This document shows, piece after piece, positions 43,745 through 55,606 of a stretch of DNA of 64,000 nt. The position numbers were made by a program, and so were the translations under genes. Source of the DNA: Dipteronia dyeriana. Lineage: Eukaryota; Streptophyta; Magnoliopsida; Sapindales; Sapindaceae. Within the stretch, counting starts at the first letter, position 1, and each line of letters starts with the position of its first letter. Under the pieces are notes generated by a model that searched no databases, was not told where the DNA came from, and was given only the letters and a program-made list of their open reading frames with translations. The stretch spans positions 7,760,001-7,824,000 of the forward strand of contig CM065296.1 in NCBI GenBank assembly GCA_032871835.1, written 5' to 3'.

Positions 43745-45320
43745 TGTCAAAATTCAACCATGACTCCGTTGATTCCTTCATTGATGGTGCTGAGGTTTCC
43801 AGTCTTACCCATGGGAAGCTGGCTCGACGAGACAATGACAGTGACAACTCACCCCCGACCCCCAACGTCGTTGGTCAAACATGAACGTAGCTCTCGGGAT
43901 TGGGTTTTCTAGTCGACCAGATAATCCCCTAAGCTTGGTTGATGAAGATTTCAGTGAGGAAAATAGGGACGGTGCTGCTAAGGAGGGCCAAGTCACAGTT
44001 TTTGGTTCTTCTCTTGAGAGACTTCATCCTTATTACTATAGGGTCATTCCAGATTCCACCATTGATCCACAGTTGATCAGTCGTATGAGGTCCAAATATG
44101 GAATTACTGACAGCATCTCCCTCACAGTTCCCCACAGAAACTACGATGTCTTCAATTCGCCTAAAGGCGTGCTCCCCATCCATGTGGCGGCCTTTGAGAG
44201 CGGGGTCAGGCTTCCTTTCCATCCTACCCTTGACGAGCTCTCAACGCCCTTCAGCTAGCTCCCCTCAAACATATGCCTGACTTCTGGAGGCACCCGATTG
44301 GCTTTTTCATACTGTGGAAGGAACAATGTGAGCTAAGCAAGGTCACTCGTGAGCCCGATGTAGAAGAGATGGCCTTTATTTTCCAAATCGGGAGCTTGTC
44401 AGGGGTTCCCCGAGGTCAGTTATATGCGAAAGCTAAGAATAAATCAAATTTCATCATTCCTAGCGTTTCAAGGAAGGACCCAGCCTGAAAGGAGGAATGG
44501 GTCTTAGCGGGGGATGATTGGGGGAGCTCAGCATTCATTGGCGGGCATGAGTTCAAAGTTCCCACCACTTTCAAGGATAAACCCTCGTGGGGCCGGAATT
44601 CTTTGCCTGCTGAGTCTGAGGTTGTACTGAAGACTATCCTTGCTTGGAACTATCTGAACCTGAAGTTCCCAAATGCTGACCCCTTTAATTCTTACCGTGC
44701 AAATCATTATCTGCGTATTTCTGATGCTACTCCTCACAAGTAACATTGTGCCATCCTGTTTTGATTCATTAATTAGCTTGATTCTGATGGCTCTTTTCTC
44801 CTTCTTTTCTTTTCTTTTCTTTTCTTTTCTTTTCTTTTTTAATAGTTTTTATCGTTGCTCTAGCTTCTTGCGAGGTCCTGCCAGCTCGTACCCCTCTTTA
44901 TAGTGTCAGATTGCCCCGAGAAGCTCCCTTGGCTACTTCAGAGAAGGAGGGGTCTGCTGATCCAACTGGTGTTTCTCCTGTTCCCGTTCTGCTCCCTTTC
45001 CAAGCTAAATCCAAGTTGTCTATTCTTATGTCGCGGGCTTCCAGAGCTCTAAACCAAGGTATCTCTAAAGAGGATGTCGACGTTGTTGCCTGTGTCGATA
45101 AGCACACGGTGAACCATGCAGTTGGCAATTTATACCGTGATCACCATGAGATCATCATGAGGTTACACGGTGTTGTAGACATCCGCCTCGGTAAAAATAA
45201 TCTTCAGAGACTGAAAGAGGTCAACTGGGCTCTGGTCGACCTTGAAGATACCTCACCCTTCATCTACACGAGAGATCTTCATCGCATGGTTTTTTCTGGA
45301 GTTATTGAAAGTAGAGCCAA
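43745..45320 (+). pseudogene. Antisense gene of Tat element C (PF04195-like), broken
   Basis: Starts MSKFNHDSVDSFIDGAEVSS, shifts frame near 43880 to FSEENRDGAAKEGQVTVFGS, then YYYRVIPDSTIDPQLISRMR, KYGITDSISLTVPHRNYDVF, GVRLPFHPTLDELSTPFS. It shifts again near 44258 to HMPDFWRHPIGFFILWKEQC, EMAFIFQIGSLSGVPRGQLY, with a stop in KDPA-stop-KEEW, then NSLPAESEVVLKTILAWNYL to about 44742. A likely intron follows (GTAACATTG... with a CTTTT repeat at about 44803-44840), then an exon from about 44911 (SRASRALNQGISKEDVDVVA, DLYTRD-like IYTRDLHRMVFSGVIESRAN). Domain content matches the antisense ORF family of Tat retrotransposons. At about 45320 it runs into reversed gag. Confidence 0.75.
44803..44840. 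repeat. (CTTTT)n microsatellite
   Basis: About seven CTTTT units inside the probable intron of the antisense gene. Confidence 0.9.
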
Positions 45321-47190
45321 TGTGAGTCATCCGCTGATGGTATGTATCACCTGGATTTCCTGTATCAGATATGTCTGCTCCCCCTTTCTCTTCTCGGTGT
45401 GCTCATGGATCTCAGCTTGTACTCCCCTTCTGGTCTAAATATTGTCCTTACCCTGTTACAAGAACTCTATCAAACATCCTCATCTTATCAGAGCCTTAAT
45501 CTGGTTGCGCAGGTTATAACACTATGAAGTGTTGTGACCTACGTCTTCATGGAAGTCACAGTTCTTGTATCGGTTCCTCCTATCGACCGATGCTTTCATG
45601 GGTACGGGTTTCTTTAGTAAACCCTTATCTCGAATGGTGAAATAGATTGTTTCACGGGATGAACTTAGTGGGGTGTAGTCGTTGTATCCTTTATCATCTA
45701 GCATTACATGGGCTACTTTTTTGGGAGGAGGCAAAGCCCGTGGAGGAGTTTGCCTTACTAGATACCTTTCTTGTTTGGGTTGAGAAAAGGGAAAGTTATA
45801 GGTCGACCTATTAGGAGGTTTGTTCTGATTCTTCTGAACTGGTTCAAGCCTGGGAGTTTCCTTCTTCTGACGCTTTGTCGTTCTCATATCGTCATGCTCC
45901 ATCTTGACCTTGAGCTGCTCATCGACTTCTACTTACTCTAGAATCCGATCATAAGCCTCTTGGTAGGTCTCTGGAGGTCGCTTAGCAAAGGATCAGAAAA
46001 GCATACCTGTCCACAGGTTCCGCCTGAAATTGGCTAGAGTCTCTTTCTTAGTGAAGACCCCCATCTGGGTGACTTTCTTATGGAATCGCTCTCTACTGGA
46101 TCATGTATTGTAGATGGATGAGATCCTTTAATCTGGGTTTGATTCCTTTGAATTGTGAGCAGAAATCAGTTGACAGCTTTGTGAAGGAATCCACACTGCC
46201 AGATGGAAGCTTTATGAACTAGGTATTGGCACAATATGTTAGTGTAGTAGGGAACATCCGGCACATGGCGTCCCTGGTTGTGTTCTGGACTTTTATCTGT
46301 TGGACAAAGCTCTCCAAGTTGCTCAAAGGATCCTCCATACAGGAGAACTTGTCTGGTGACATCTTAAACTTTGGTGGGAGCTCCGTCTCCTGGATTCTTC
46401 TGGTAAATGGGGCATTCATCTCACTCAGGGGGTTCTTTTTGACCTCATTACCCTTCCCTTTTTTCAACTGCTAGATCTCCTTCTGCAACTTAGCTAATTG
46501 GTCCCTTAGGCACTTATTTCCATGCTTCTTAGAATCGACCTCAGAGCTCTCATTGTAAGACCCCCATAATGAGCTGGATACTTCTACTTTATCTTCTTCA
46601 GGGCGGGGTCTGCTTACGTAGTTTACCGGCTACCTCCGACTTCTGCTTGAGGTTCCCTTCTTGAAGTCATCGGTCAATGGGGGCTGCGAGGTGCCCTTGG
46701 CGGAATGTCGGCTGTCGACTTAACCTTCCTGGGTTGATAGTAGATCAACCTATCTAGGACTGGGGGCATGTGCCCTAGCCTATCCGAAGTTGTGGGTCCT
46801 GTTATATTGCAGGCAGGAACCGGTGGAGGGGGTTCCAACCGATCAAAAGTAGGTGGCCTGGCAATGAATCTACTCGCCTTTCCTTAGGTTCCAAGATCTG
46901 CCAGCTGATGAGCGATTCCTTCTGTAGCTAGATGGAGGCGGACATTCTCCACGATGGCCGCAACATACTAGTTGATTATAGTTTGGTTCATTGTCTGAAG
47001 GGTTAGAGCCTGCTCCACGTCTGGTTGATTCGAAACTGGCTTGTGATGCTTGGATTTCCTTCCCTTCTTCTGCTCTTTCTTGGTCGAGGGGGCAGATTGA
47101 TGTCTTGAGGTTTTGAGCTGTCATTTGGAGGAGCGAATCCTCATAATTACCGCAAAACAATAAACTCGTAAATGTAAAAATGGTGGTGTG
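45321..47190 (-). pseudogene. Element C gag pseudogene
   Basis: Minus-strand remnants in order: N-terminal gag (47160-46870: APSTKKEQKKGRKSK-like and VENVRLHLATEGIAHQLADL read across frames), core (46467-46219: NAPFTRRIQETELPPKFKMS, EDPLSNLESFVQQIKVQNTT, CRMFPTTLT) and C-terminus (45902-45522: MRTTKRQKKE, KNQNKPPNRSTY, RRNRYKNCDFHEDVGHNTS, a zinc-knuckle-like CDFH..GHNT). Each block matches the plus-strand gag of element D in the same order. Frameshifts and stops make it inactive. The last match to D gag is near 45325 (its ISGG region), where the antisense gene begins. Confidence 0.85.
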
Positions 47191-47229
47191 GTTTTTTTTT
47201 CTTAGTTTCCAACAGAAAAAGCCAAATAG

Positions 47230-48365
47230 TGTTAACGAAAAATTTACTTAGGATGTGAAATTTTAGCTAACACCCTCGAGACCGCTACCACGGAGGTGGC
47301 GACCGGGGTAGGTACCTCGTGCCTACCTTGTTCGAATAAATGAGGGTATTTAAATGCGAATACAATGAAAATGGGAATATAGCTATTTATCACAGATCGT
47401 GTATGCCATACAAAAATCTCTCAAACTCTCTCAATCTCATTGGGATACAGTAGGATGGCTACCTCGTGCCTGTCGAATAGTATAATACAACAATGACCGT
47501 GCTCTAATTACAAAATTTAGGCCAATAACCTCTTCTTACTCACCCTTTTGCTTTTCTTTTATTAGTTGTCCCTCATTCTTCGTTCACGTACTGCGTATTT
47601 ATACAGTCTGAATAGGTTTAGCTCGTGATGCTTCCGCCACTATTTTCTAAATCTAATCCCCCCTTATCGGGCGAGATCTATTATTTTGAATGTTATTGAC
47701 TTTTATTTAATGACGGGAGTTGAGAATATCTTTAGAGATAAGTTTGTTTCCTTTTTGGACTCAACCACTTGCCATGCACGTACACAGTGTTTCAACGTTC
47801 GATAGAGTGTGGATATGACCATGTGTGTCTTCATGGTGCGATTCCTCATGGAGGTTATCATGTATAGCGTTCAATGTTTTGTAGCGCGGGGAAGATTCAT
47901 GCCCTGTTCTTAGTACTAGGAGTTTGGCTGGACCCTACAATGTCCCTTAAAGCTTGAGGTGGCCGCACATACGTTTTTTTGGTCGTAATAAAGCTTTGGC
48001 GAGCTTCGCCATCGGTCTAGATCGGTTCAAATCTTTCTTTGGAGAGATGGGGCGGTACTGTAGTGCAAACTTGGCACCTAATGGTTCTCTCTTTATGCTT
48101 AGGGAGGATGGTTGGCTTCTGGAGAGGCTATAAGGTAGTTTCGACCTCGGGGAGCCTTGATTTTGGTGGAAGGAGCTCGATTTGTTTTTGTCGGGCTTCA
48201 CCTTGGTTGCTTTCTGAGCTCGGTGACCTTTCCCTGCTTTTATGGGGTGGTTTCGAAGCTAGACCTTATGAACCGGGGTTCTAGGATAGGTGATCTCGGG
48301 CTTGGATTTGGGCTGGGAGAGTAAAAAATTTCTCTTTGGTCCCTAGCCAAATCTGGTAATTAACA
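47230..48365 (-). repeat. 5' LTR of element C (1136 bp)
   Basis: Paired with 42217-43354; same ends TGTTAACG and TAATTAACA. A TATA-like box on the minus strand lies near 47592-47604. The decayed primer-binding site is just to the left (minus strand CTATTTGGCTTTTTCTGTTG). Confidence 0.93.
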
Positions 48366-50100
48366 ACCTGTAACAATGAAAAGTTATAGAATGTGGACTC
48401 TAGTTGTTTGACTTCGGCTAGGTAAGCCGCCATCCTTATATCTTTAGCTTCGTAAGTCTCATTCATTTGTCGCACGATAAGTTGAGTATACCTGTGAACC
48501 TGTATGTTTTTACTCCTGAGCTTTTAAACTGGTCAAGTCCCATAATCATTGTTTCATATTCTACTTCGTTGTTTGTCACAAAGTAGTTACAGTAAATAGA
48601 CTGCTTAAGGTTTTCTCCTTGTGGGGATGTTAACATGAGCCCGAGTCGACTATCTTTTATGTTACTTGACCCGCCGACTGACAACGTCCATTTGCCATTC
48701 GCCGTGTCTTTCGCTAGTGTCATCAATTCTTGTTCGGCCCATAAATGCTCATTAAGGGTAAAATCAACTATAAAGTCAGTGAATACATGTGATTTCATGG
48801 AAGTTCTTGGATGGAAGAAGATGTCGTGTTTGCTGATTTTGACCACCCATTTGGTGAGTCGACCTGAAAGTTTAGGTTTATACAATATATTTTTTAAAGA
48901 AAATGATGTAATTACCTTGATATGATGACATTAAAAGTAGGGTCTCAGCTTTCGTGCAGCCATGATCAATGCAAGCGCTAACTTTTTAAGTTTACTATAT
49001 CTTGTTTCGATGTCGAGTAAAGATTTACTTACTTAATACATCGGATGTTGCGAATCTTTTTCTTCTCTAACCAATACAGCGCTCACCGCGGTGTTATACA
49101 CTGCCATGTATAGATTCAATACTTCGCCGTTTTTTGGCTTCGATAGTAGATGAGGCGATAGTTGTATTATTTTAGGTCTTGTAACATCTTTTCGCATTCT
49201 GGGGTCCAGTCGAACACCTTGTTTTTTCTCAAAATGTTAAAGAACGGTTGACAATGTTTAGATGATTTTTATACGAACCTGTTGAGGACTGCCACTAGAC
49301 CTGAGAGTTTCCGGATGTCTTTGATGCACTTTGGTTATTCTAGTTCTTTGATCGATCAAATTTGGTCTGGATTGGCTTCGATCCCTCTTTGGGTCACCAA
49401 GTAACCTAAACTTTTTTGTGATGACACTCCAAAAGAACATTTAGTGAGGTTGAATTTCATACCTTATTTGTCGAGTACGTCAAACTACTGTCTTAGATGC
49501 TCTATGTGTTGATTCGTGACGAGCAATTTGACTAACATGTCATCGATATATACTTCAATGCTCGATCCAAGCATATTTACGAACATTCTGTTGACTAGCC
49601 GTTGGTATGTTATACCTGTATTTTCCAATCCAAAGGGCATTACTTTATAACAAAAAATACCTCTTTCGGTGATGATGGCTTTCTTTTCTTGGTCGTTCGG
49701 ATGCATCAGGATCTGATTGTAACCGGAGAAGGCATCTATGAAAATGAGTAGCTCGTGTCCTGAGGTAGTGTCGACAAGCATGTCGATATGCGGGAGTGGA
49801 AATAGATCTTTTGGGCAAGCTTTGTTGAGGTCTGTGAAGTCGATACAGACATGCCATTTCCCATTTTTCTTCTTCATAACCACGACGTTGGCTAGCCAGT
49901 TGAGGTATTTTACTTCTCTCAACGAACCCAATGTCTATCAGCTTTTTCACATCTTCGTTTATTATCTTGTTTCTTTTGGGTGCGAATTTCCTCCTTTTTT
50001 GCTTTACTGGATGGTAATCAGGGTCAACCTGCAATTTATGCTCAATTACCTAAAAGTCTATTCCAACCATATAGGAGTGCGACCAAGCAAAGCTTCTGTG
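48366..50100 (-). pseudogene. Element B reverse transcriptase and RNase H
   Basis: From high to low: PDYHPVKQKRRKFAPKRNKI (50034 on), a frameshift, then WLANVVVMKKKNGKWHVCID, FTDLNKACPKDLFPLPHIDM, LLIFIDAFSGYNQI and VMPFGLENTGITYQRLVNRM, VYIDDMLVK: the reverse transcriptase palm with both catalytic parts (FIDAFSG, YIDD) kept. After a degraded RNase H region (49440-48900), the second RNase H reads KWTLSVGGSSNIKDSRLGL (usual VDGSS, so its first Asp is Gly), NYFVTNNEVEYETMIMGLDQ and ends ESTFYNFSLLQ at the insertion site of element C. Confidence 0.88.
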
Positions 50101-50407
50101 TCGTTGCTTTAAAAATTCAATCAACATTCTTAGGATCTCATCTTGCAATTTGGATCCAATGGACATTTATGTTCTTGATTGTTTGGGTCGATCGACACCT
50201 CATCTAGTTTTACCAATTTTGGTTTGTTTATCGTCGACTCGGGCGTTGTTTCCTGTTGTTGCTATAATTTTTCGTTCTTTTTCTTCATTACATTTGGTAG
50301 CACTCTGTAACGGATCTTTGCTCACCTTTAATTTCTCGCACTCTCTACTTAGTAAGGAACTTGATCATTTGGTGGTAGGTTGATGGAATCGTCTTCATCT
50401 AATGTAT

Positions 50408-50713
50408 TCATGGTCTACCAAGGATGGTGTTGTACGGTGATTGGCAATCGAGCACCTGGAAGTTGATATAAAAGTTGACCCCTTCAGCGTACACCGGTAG
50501 CACAATTTCGTCTAATGTGTTTCTCTGTTCTTCACTAAATCCAGTGAGCATGGTCGTTCGACAACTAATCTTTGATTCGTCTACCTGCATCTCTCGAAGA
50601 GCACTGTTAAACAAGATATTACAAGAACTACCATTGTCTATCAATATACAGTTAGTTAAACAATTTGAAATAACTAGGGAAATAACAAGAGCATTGTGGT
50701 GTGGAGAAAACAA
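50408..50713 (-). pseudogene. Element B aspartic protease
   Basis: Reads LVISLVISNCLTNCILIDNG then SSCNILF, the retroviral-type protease active-site region (usual D-T/S/G-G; here DNG), and ends with LPVYAEGVNFYINFQVLD and YNTILGRP, the usual end of this domain in Tat and other gypsy elements. It lies between gag and reverse transcriptase. Confidence 0.8.
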
Positions 50714-50739
50714 TCTGATTTGTCGACTGATTTGAATAT

Positions 50740-53583
50740 GACTGTTTCGTATCTGTTGGGTCGAATTTCTACGTTCAACAGCTGTCGAGTGTGTAATTTA
50801 GCTGTAAAGTAGCTTACATTGCTGACTTCGGACTCACATATGATATAGTTGATCACTCTTTCTGGCTAGGGTGGTGCTGGTGGGTCATCCATTGTATTGG
50901 AGTTTGGCTCTTCCTCTCGTCGAGCAACTGCTTCTTTTCCTTTATCTATGAGGAATTCCAGTAGGTGCCATCGCTTCAAGAGCTCTGCTACTTTCAGCTT
51001 CAGGACGATACAGTATTTCATTCGATGATCGTGATCCTTATGGAACTCGTATCAAAATTGTGTGTCTTGATGTTCCTGTGGTGCATTTAGGGATAGATAA
51101 AAATCCATTAAACCGAACCGAACCGAACCGATCCAATCGGTTTTTTTCGGTTTTTCTTAAGTGTATGGTTTAGTTCGGCTTAAAATATTGAAAACTATAT
51201 TTTCTGATTCGGTTTTCGGTTCGATGGCTGAAACTGAAAACTGAACCGAGCATAAAAGAATAAACCCATTTTTTTTGCTTATTCTCTCTCTGCCTCTAAG
51301 ACCTCAGCTAACCCTAAATATCTCAACTCCATCTCTCAACTTCGCCTCCCTTGTCCCCTATGTTTCTCATCCACCGTCTCTCTGGCCTGACGTTCTGGTG
51401 AGCCACCGTTTCACAGCTTCTTGGATCGAAGAGCCTTGGTCTTGCTCGACTACTTGTCTCGAATCGTCTCACATCTTTTTCTTATACAACACTGTGAGCC
51501 TGTGATTCTTTTCTCTGTCGTTCTTATCTAATTCGTCATTTTTTGTTTTCCATTTCGATATTTGATAACGATTTCTTAGTTTATGTATTTAATTATGTTG
51601 TTTTTTGTTTGTTTGAGTCATTGTGGATTGAATCTGAGATGGGGTTGTTTTCTCTTACGGTTTGTGATTATGAAAAAAAAAATTCAAAATCGGTGATGGT
51701 GTTCTTTGTGGTGGTGGAAAGAGATAGTAGAAGAGAGATTCGTTTTGGTTTCAAATGGTTGTAAACTTTCACTGTTCTTGATATAATTTTATATATGAAT
51801 GAATGCAAGCTGGTTTGGTTCAAAAAAAATTATGTTGCTCATTTTGCCTTCCCTGTTTTCTTGGAGCGGTTATTTGTTCTCTTTGCCGCTTGTGTGGTCC
51901 TTTTGGATCTTTAATAAATCCATTTTTAAAAAACAATGAAGATAATTTTGGTTGGTTTTTGTATATCTTTATATTTGTTCCCTCTATAATTTATAATATT
52001 ATGAGAGTTGTTACATTGAAGATTGTTCCATATGTAATTGGGATAACTGAATTAATTCAGTTCAATCGGTTTTTGATCGGTTGACAATTGTATATCGGAT
52101 CTGATTGGATCATTTTTTTAAAAACCCAATAGTATCAGTTTTTGATCGGTTCACTTCAAAAGTGAACTGATCCAATCAACGCCCACCCCTAGGTGCGTTC
52201 ATTTTTCTTGGCCACTTAATGATTCTTTCCATTTCTTTCATCACTGCTACTAGGTCAACCGGTTCGATGATGAGAGTGTACTCTGGTATAGGGGTTTGTG
52301 GTCAACTGGTCCTTGGCAGGTTCTAGTAGCTTGGTCTTCTATCGTTATGCCTGTTGTTCGGGATGTCGCGTCGACTCTTAGTCAGATAGGGTTCGACTCT
52401 TCTATCGTTAGACCTCTGATCAACACGATCATTGCGCCTATTGTAATTATTGACTTTTTTGACGTAATTGGATTCATCTTCCTCCCATTTGATTTAGGCC
52501 CACACTTTGTTTAGTACATCTTCCATTTTGTTGCAAGGATATTTGGTAAGCTATTTGTATATGTCAAGAACCTTAGTTCTTTTCTGAAGGCTGAGATTGC
52601 AGTAGCCTGATTACAATTTAGGATCTGCACCTTCTCACTATTGAAGTGTCCAACATATGCTCTCAGGTACTCATTGCTCATATGGGTTATTGTGTATAGG
52701 TCGTCCGACTGCTTTTTAGTTTTCGGCTGCTTAAGAATTTCTCCACGAAGGTATCTGTATGCTGCGCAAATGAGGAAATAGAATTGTTAGGCAAGTTTGT
52801 GTACCATTGTAATACTAGGCCAGCGAGACTCGACCAAAATGCTTTACACATACAGGCTTCTCTGAGATAGCGTGGGATTGTCGCGGTGAACATCCGCTGC
52901 TTGTATTGAGCTATATGGTCATTCGGATCCGTTGTTCCTTAAAATTGCTTCATATTTGGGAAGTTGAATTTTTTGGGCATTTCCATCAAAGCGATTGTGT
53001 TGATAAAAGGCGAATCCACAAAACTACTCGTCGTATTTTTTTTATAGGTGCGGGTACCTTGGGATCCTTTGAATTAGAGTTTCCATCTCTGCAAACCTGT
53101 GAGAAATTTTTGGATCAACAAATAAATGTAAGCCCGTATTAGGTGTTACCAAATTTGGAGTCGACTGAAGCGACGCTGAGGTCCTCAGTGTGTTCTCCTG
53201 TTGTCGTTCGACATCGGGGTTTGGTTCTTACGGTTTTTCTTGTTGTGCTTGCGTTTTCAGACTAGTCTGCTTTCCGCTTGGACCGTTTTTTTGGTATCTT
53301 GATTTTAGCCCTGATTGGCATTTTCCTCTTGGTTCATCGGATCAGCGGATGTAGTAGGGGAAATTCTATCTGCTTCGTGCATGATGTCGTTCGCTCGGAC
53401 AGGAGGTGCTGGTGACATGTTATTGGGTGTACCCTCGATGATCGCTCGCACTTCGATGTTTCTGGTTTGGATCGACGTGTTCTCTGCTTCGATCTCTTGC
53501 AATTTTAGAGCGTTAGCTGCAATTTGAGCAGTCAATGCGACTAGCTGCTCCTCTACAATTGGGTTGTTTTCATCTCCTGACAT
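50740..53583 (-). pseudogene. Element B gag pseudogene (split by a hAT)
   Basis: Start MSGDENNPIVEEQLVALTAQ at 53583, then a helical Glu/Ala-rich part. The gag core lies at about 53010-52690: IALMEMPKKFNFPNMKQF, GTTDPNDHIAQYKQRMFTAT, PRYLREACMCKAFWSSLAGL and LQWYTNLPNNSISSFAQHTD, matching the Retrotrans_gag domain. Stops and frameshifts are scattered and the 1.1-kb hAT lies between the core and the protease. An upstream ATG at 53715 would start inside the LTR and is unlikely. Confidence 0.82.
51088..52191. mobile_element. Non-autonomous hAT element (1.1 kb) in gag of element B
   Basis: Ends TAGGGATAGATAAA and (reverse complement) TAGGGGTGGGCGTT. Flanks GGTGCATT (51080-51087) and GGTGCGTT (52192-52199) form an 8-bp TSD with one change. 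Subterminal AACCGAACCGAACCG and TGATCGGTT/CCAATCGG words are frequent in this kind of plant hAT element. The interior at about 51280-51500 is CT-rich and gene-leader-like (CTCTCTCTGCCTCTAAGACC, AACCCTAAA) and is followed by GTGAGCC and T-rich DNA, so it may be captured host DNA. No transposase. Confidence 0.85.
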
Positions 53584-53655
53584 CTTCGAAGCGTTTTCTA
53601 GTTCAGATTGCTGACTTCGTTCAAGCTGTGATGGTCCCCATGGTGGGTGCCAAAC

Positions 53656-54243
53656 TGTAGTTGGTCGAACGACAATTTGTATGGATCTGCTTGAATTTGG
53701 GTTAGGCCCAGACAACTTGGGTTAGCCTGTCGAATCAAATGTATAAAACCTGTAAAAAAGATTAGAAGAAATAAGGGGTTGGAGATCGTGATTGAGCCTT
53801 AGGTAAGCTCGGACTGAATTCTAATGAAACTAACGGTGGGACTAAAGTTTAGTGATCGAGTTTTGGTGACTGGAGTTTCAATTTGAGCAGAATTTCAGCT
53901 AGTAATAACGTGAGTGATAAAGTGGAGAAAAAAATTAGAATCCTCTTGTCTATGAACAGAGGGTTTTATTTATAGGCTAGTAAAACCAACGAGTACGTTT
54001 GAAGAGTTGTTGGAGAAAATCCCTGTGATCCTAACTAGATCTTACGGGATTACACAGTTTAAAATTGTTCTGAATTTATAGTCCACGACTATCGTGGTTG
54101 AGTCCCAAAAAGAGACCAAGTCAATCAAAAATCATTACATAATAATTCGGGTCAACCCGGATCGTCGGGTCTGATCCAAACTTGATCCATAACTGTTGAT
54201 GGGCTTTGCATTTTGGGCCTAGAGGCCATTTTTGGTTACTACA
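53656..54243 (-). repeat. 5' LTR of element B (588 bp)
   Basis: Plus reading starts TGTAGTTGGTCGAACG and ends GGTTACTACA; pairs with 39220-39833. TATA-like box on the minus strand near 53964-53976. The primer-binding site lies just left (minus strand TTTGGCACCCACCATGGGG). Confidence 0.93.
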
Positions 54244-54658
54244 ATATGTATATATAATTGGTACAATGTGATTTTGAAAGAGCAAGAATTTCAATTTGAT
54301 TCACAGATCTACTGCTTTTTTTGTACTGTTATTATTTGTTTTTTTTTTACTAATGGAATTTTTTTTCTACATTTGTTTTTCATTAACTAAACCTAAAAGT
54401 ATATTTGGTGGCTTGTATTATATTAAGTTTAAAATATATTTGAATAATACAATGGTTTGGTTTGTTTTGCACTATGCATTATATTGTACAATATATTAGG
54501 TCTAATGCAATGAGTGTTGGATTAAGTAATATAAGGGGTAAGGTAAGGGTTTTATTAGCGAAGAGAAATAATAATATTTTTTTAATAACTGTAATACTAA
54601 TATTGATAATATTATAATAATACTGATGATAAAATTTAATAATAATACTAATATATAT
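54244..54658. other. Spacer with a partial MITE copy (54393-54530)
   Basis: AT-rich DNA after element B. 54393-54530 (TATATTTGGTGGCTTGTATT, ATTATATTAAGTTTAAAATA, GAATAATACAATG) matches the start of the MITE at 32324, so it is a second, partial member. Element D begins at 54659. Confidence 0.55.
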
Positions 54659-55580
54659 TGTTAATTGCAAAATTTGGTTAGGGGTCAAAGGGAAATTTTC
54701 ACTCCCCTAACCTAAATTAAAACCCAACTTCGACATTCATGAGACCCCGGGCAAACCATAAAGCTACCCCACCAGAGCAGGGAAGGATCGCTGGGCTTCA
54801 GAACCATCAGGGATAAAGCTGGGCACGACAAAGTCGAGCCAAAATGCATGCACTGGAATTCGGGCTTCTCACGAGCACCTACCCAGGCACCTCGGTTCCT
54901 GAGGTCGGTTTCCAAAACCACCCCGTGAAAGCAAGAGAAAATCGTCGAGGTTAGGAAGCATTCGAAGTGCAGCCCGACATAAACAAAAGTGATCCCCTTC
55001 CAGACCAAGGCTTCCCGAGGTCAGGTTTGACTCGTAGCCTAGACAGAAGCCCACCAACCTCTCCAGAAGCCCGATGTCCCTGCTGTAAAAAGAATCTCGC
55101 TTGCTACCTCCCAGGAATGTCTACAGGGACATCTCAAGCTCCAAAGGGTCGAGGAAAATCCATCCCAAGCTTCTGAGAACGAGTCGAAGCGTGGATCTAC
55201 CTCGCTCAGTGAGACAATAGTCAGCTAACTCGGTGACCTCCATGCAAAATCATGCCGTGAGAACATACAGAATCATATCTATGTGATAACCAACATTAAT
55301 TCAACATACGTATGAGTCAAGAGTTTGATTACTAAAAAGAAACAAACTTATATTCGTCAACAATATCATCATTTCCTCTATTTACTCGGGGTCAACAACT
55401 TTTAAATAAAGAATCTCGCCTGATTATGAGGGAACGGATTCATGGGATCGTGGCGGGATATCAGTGAATTCAAACCTACTTGGACCGAATATAAATAGGG
55501 TCAAACATGATGTAGAGAGGACAGGGTAAAAAAAAAGGAAATGAATTTCCCTTTATCTTTATAGTGTGAATATACCTAGA

Positions 55581-55606
55581 GGGGGGGGGGGGGGGGGGGG
55601 GGGGGG
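55581..55606. repeat. 26-nt poly-G run
   Basis: Twenty-six consecutive G, able to form G-quadruplexes on the plus strand. Its exact length may be uncertain in sequencing. Confidence 0.9.

Larger units (their letters stand above)
42217..48365 (-). mobile_element. Pol-less gypsy (Tat-type) element C inside element B
   Basis: LTRs 42217-43354 and 47230-48365, flanked by ACCTA (42212-42216) and ACCTG (48366-48370), a 5-bp TSD with one change. Minus-strand order from the right: LTR, decayed primer-binding site, gag remnants, then directly an antisense gene, polypurine tract TCAAAGGGGACTTC (43355-43368), LTR. Protease, reverse transcriptase, RNase H and integrase are absent. It resembles non-autonomous gag-only LTR elements. 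It sits inside the RNase H codons of element B. Confidence 0.9.
39220..54243 (-). mobile_element. Gypsy (Tat-type) element B with TSD ATATG
   Basis: LTRs 39220-39833 and 53656-54243 are flanked by ATATG at 39215-39219 and 54244-54248. Minus-strand order from the right: LTR, primer-binding site (TTTGGCACCCACCATGGGGA), gag, protease, reverse transcriptase, RNase H including a second RNase H, truncated integrase, then an antisense gene, polypurine tract and LTR. A second RNase H domain and an antisense gene near the 3' LTR are traits of the Tat lineage. Split by element C (42217-48365) and a hAT (51088-52191). Without them the element would be about 7.8 kb. Inactive. Confidence 0.92.
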
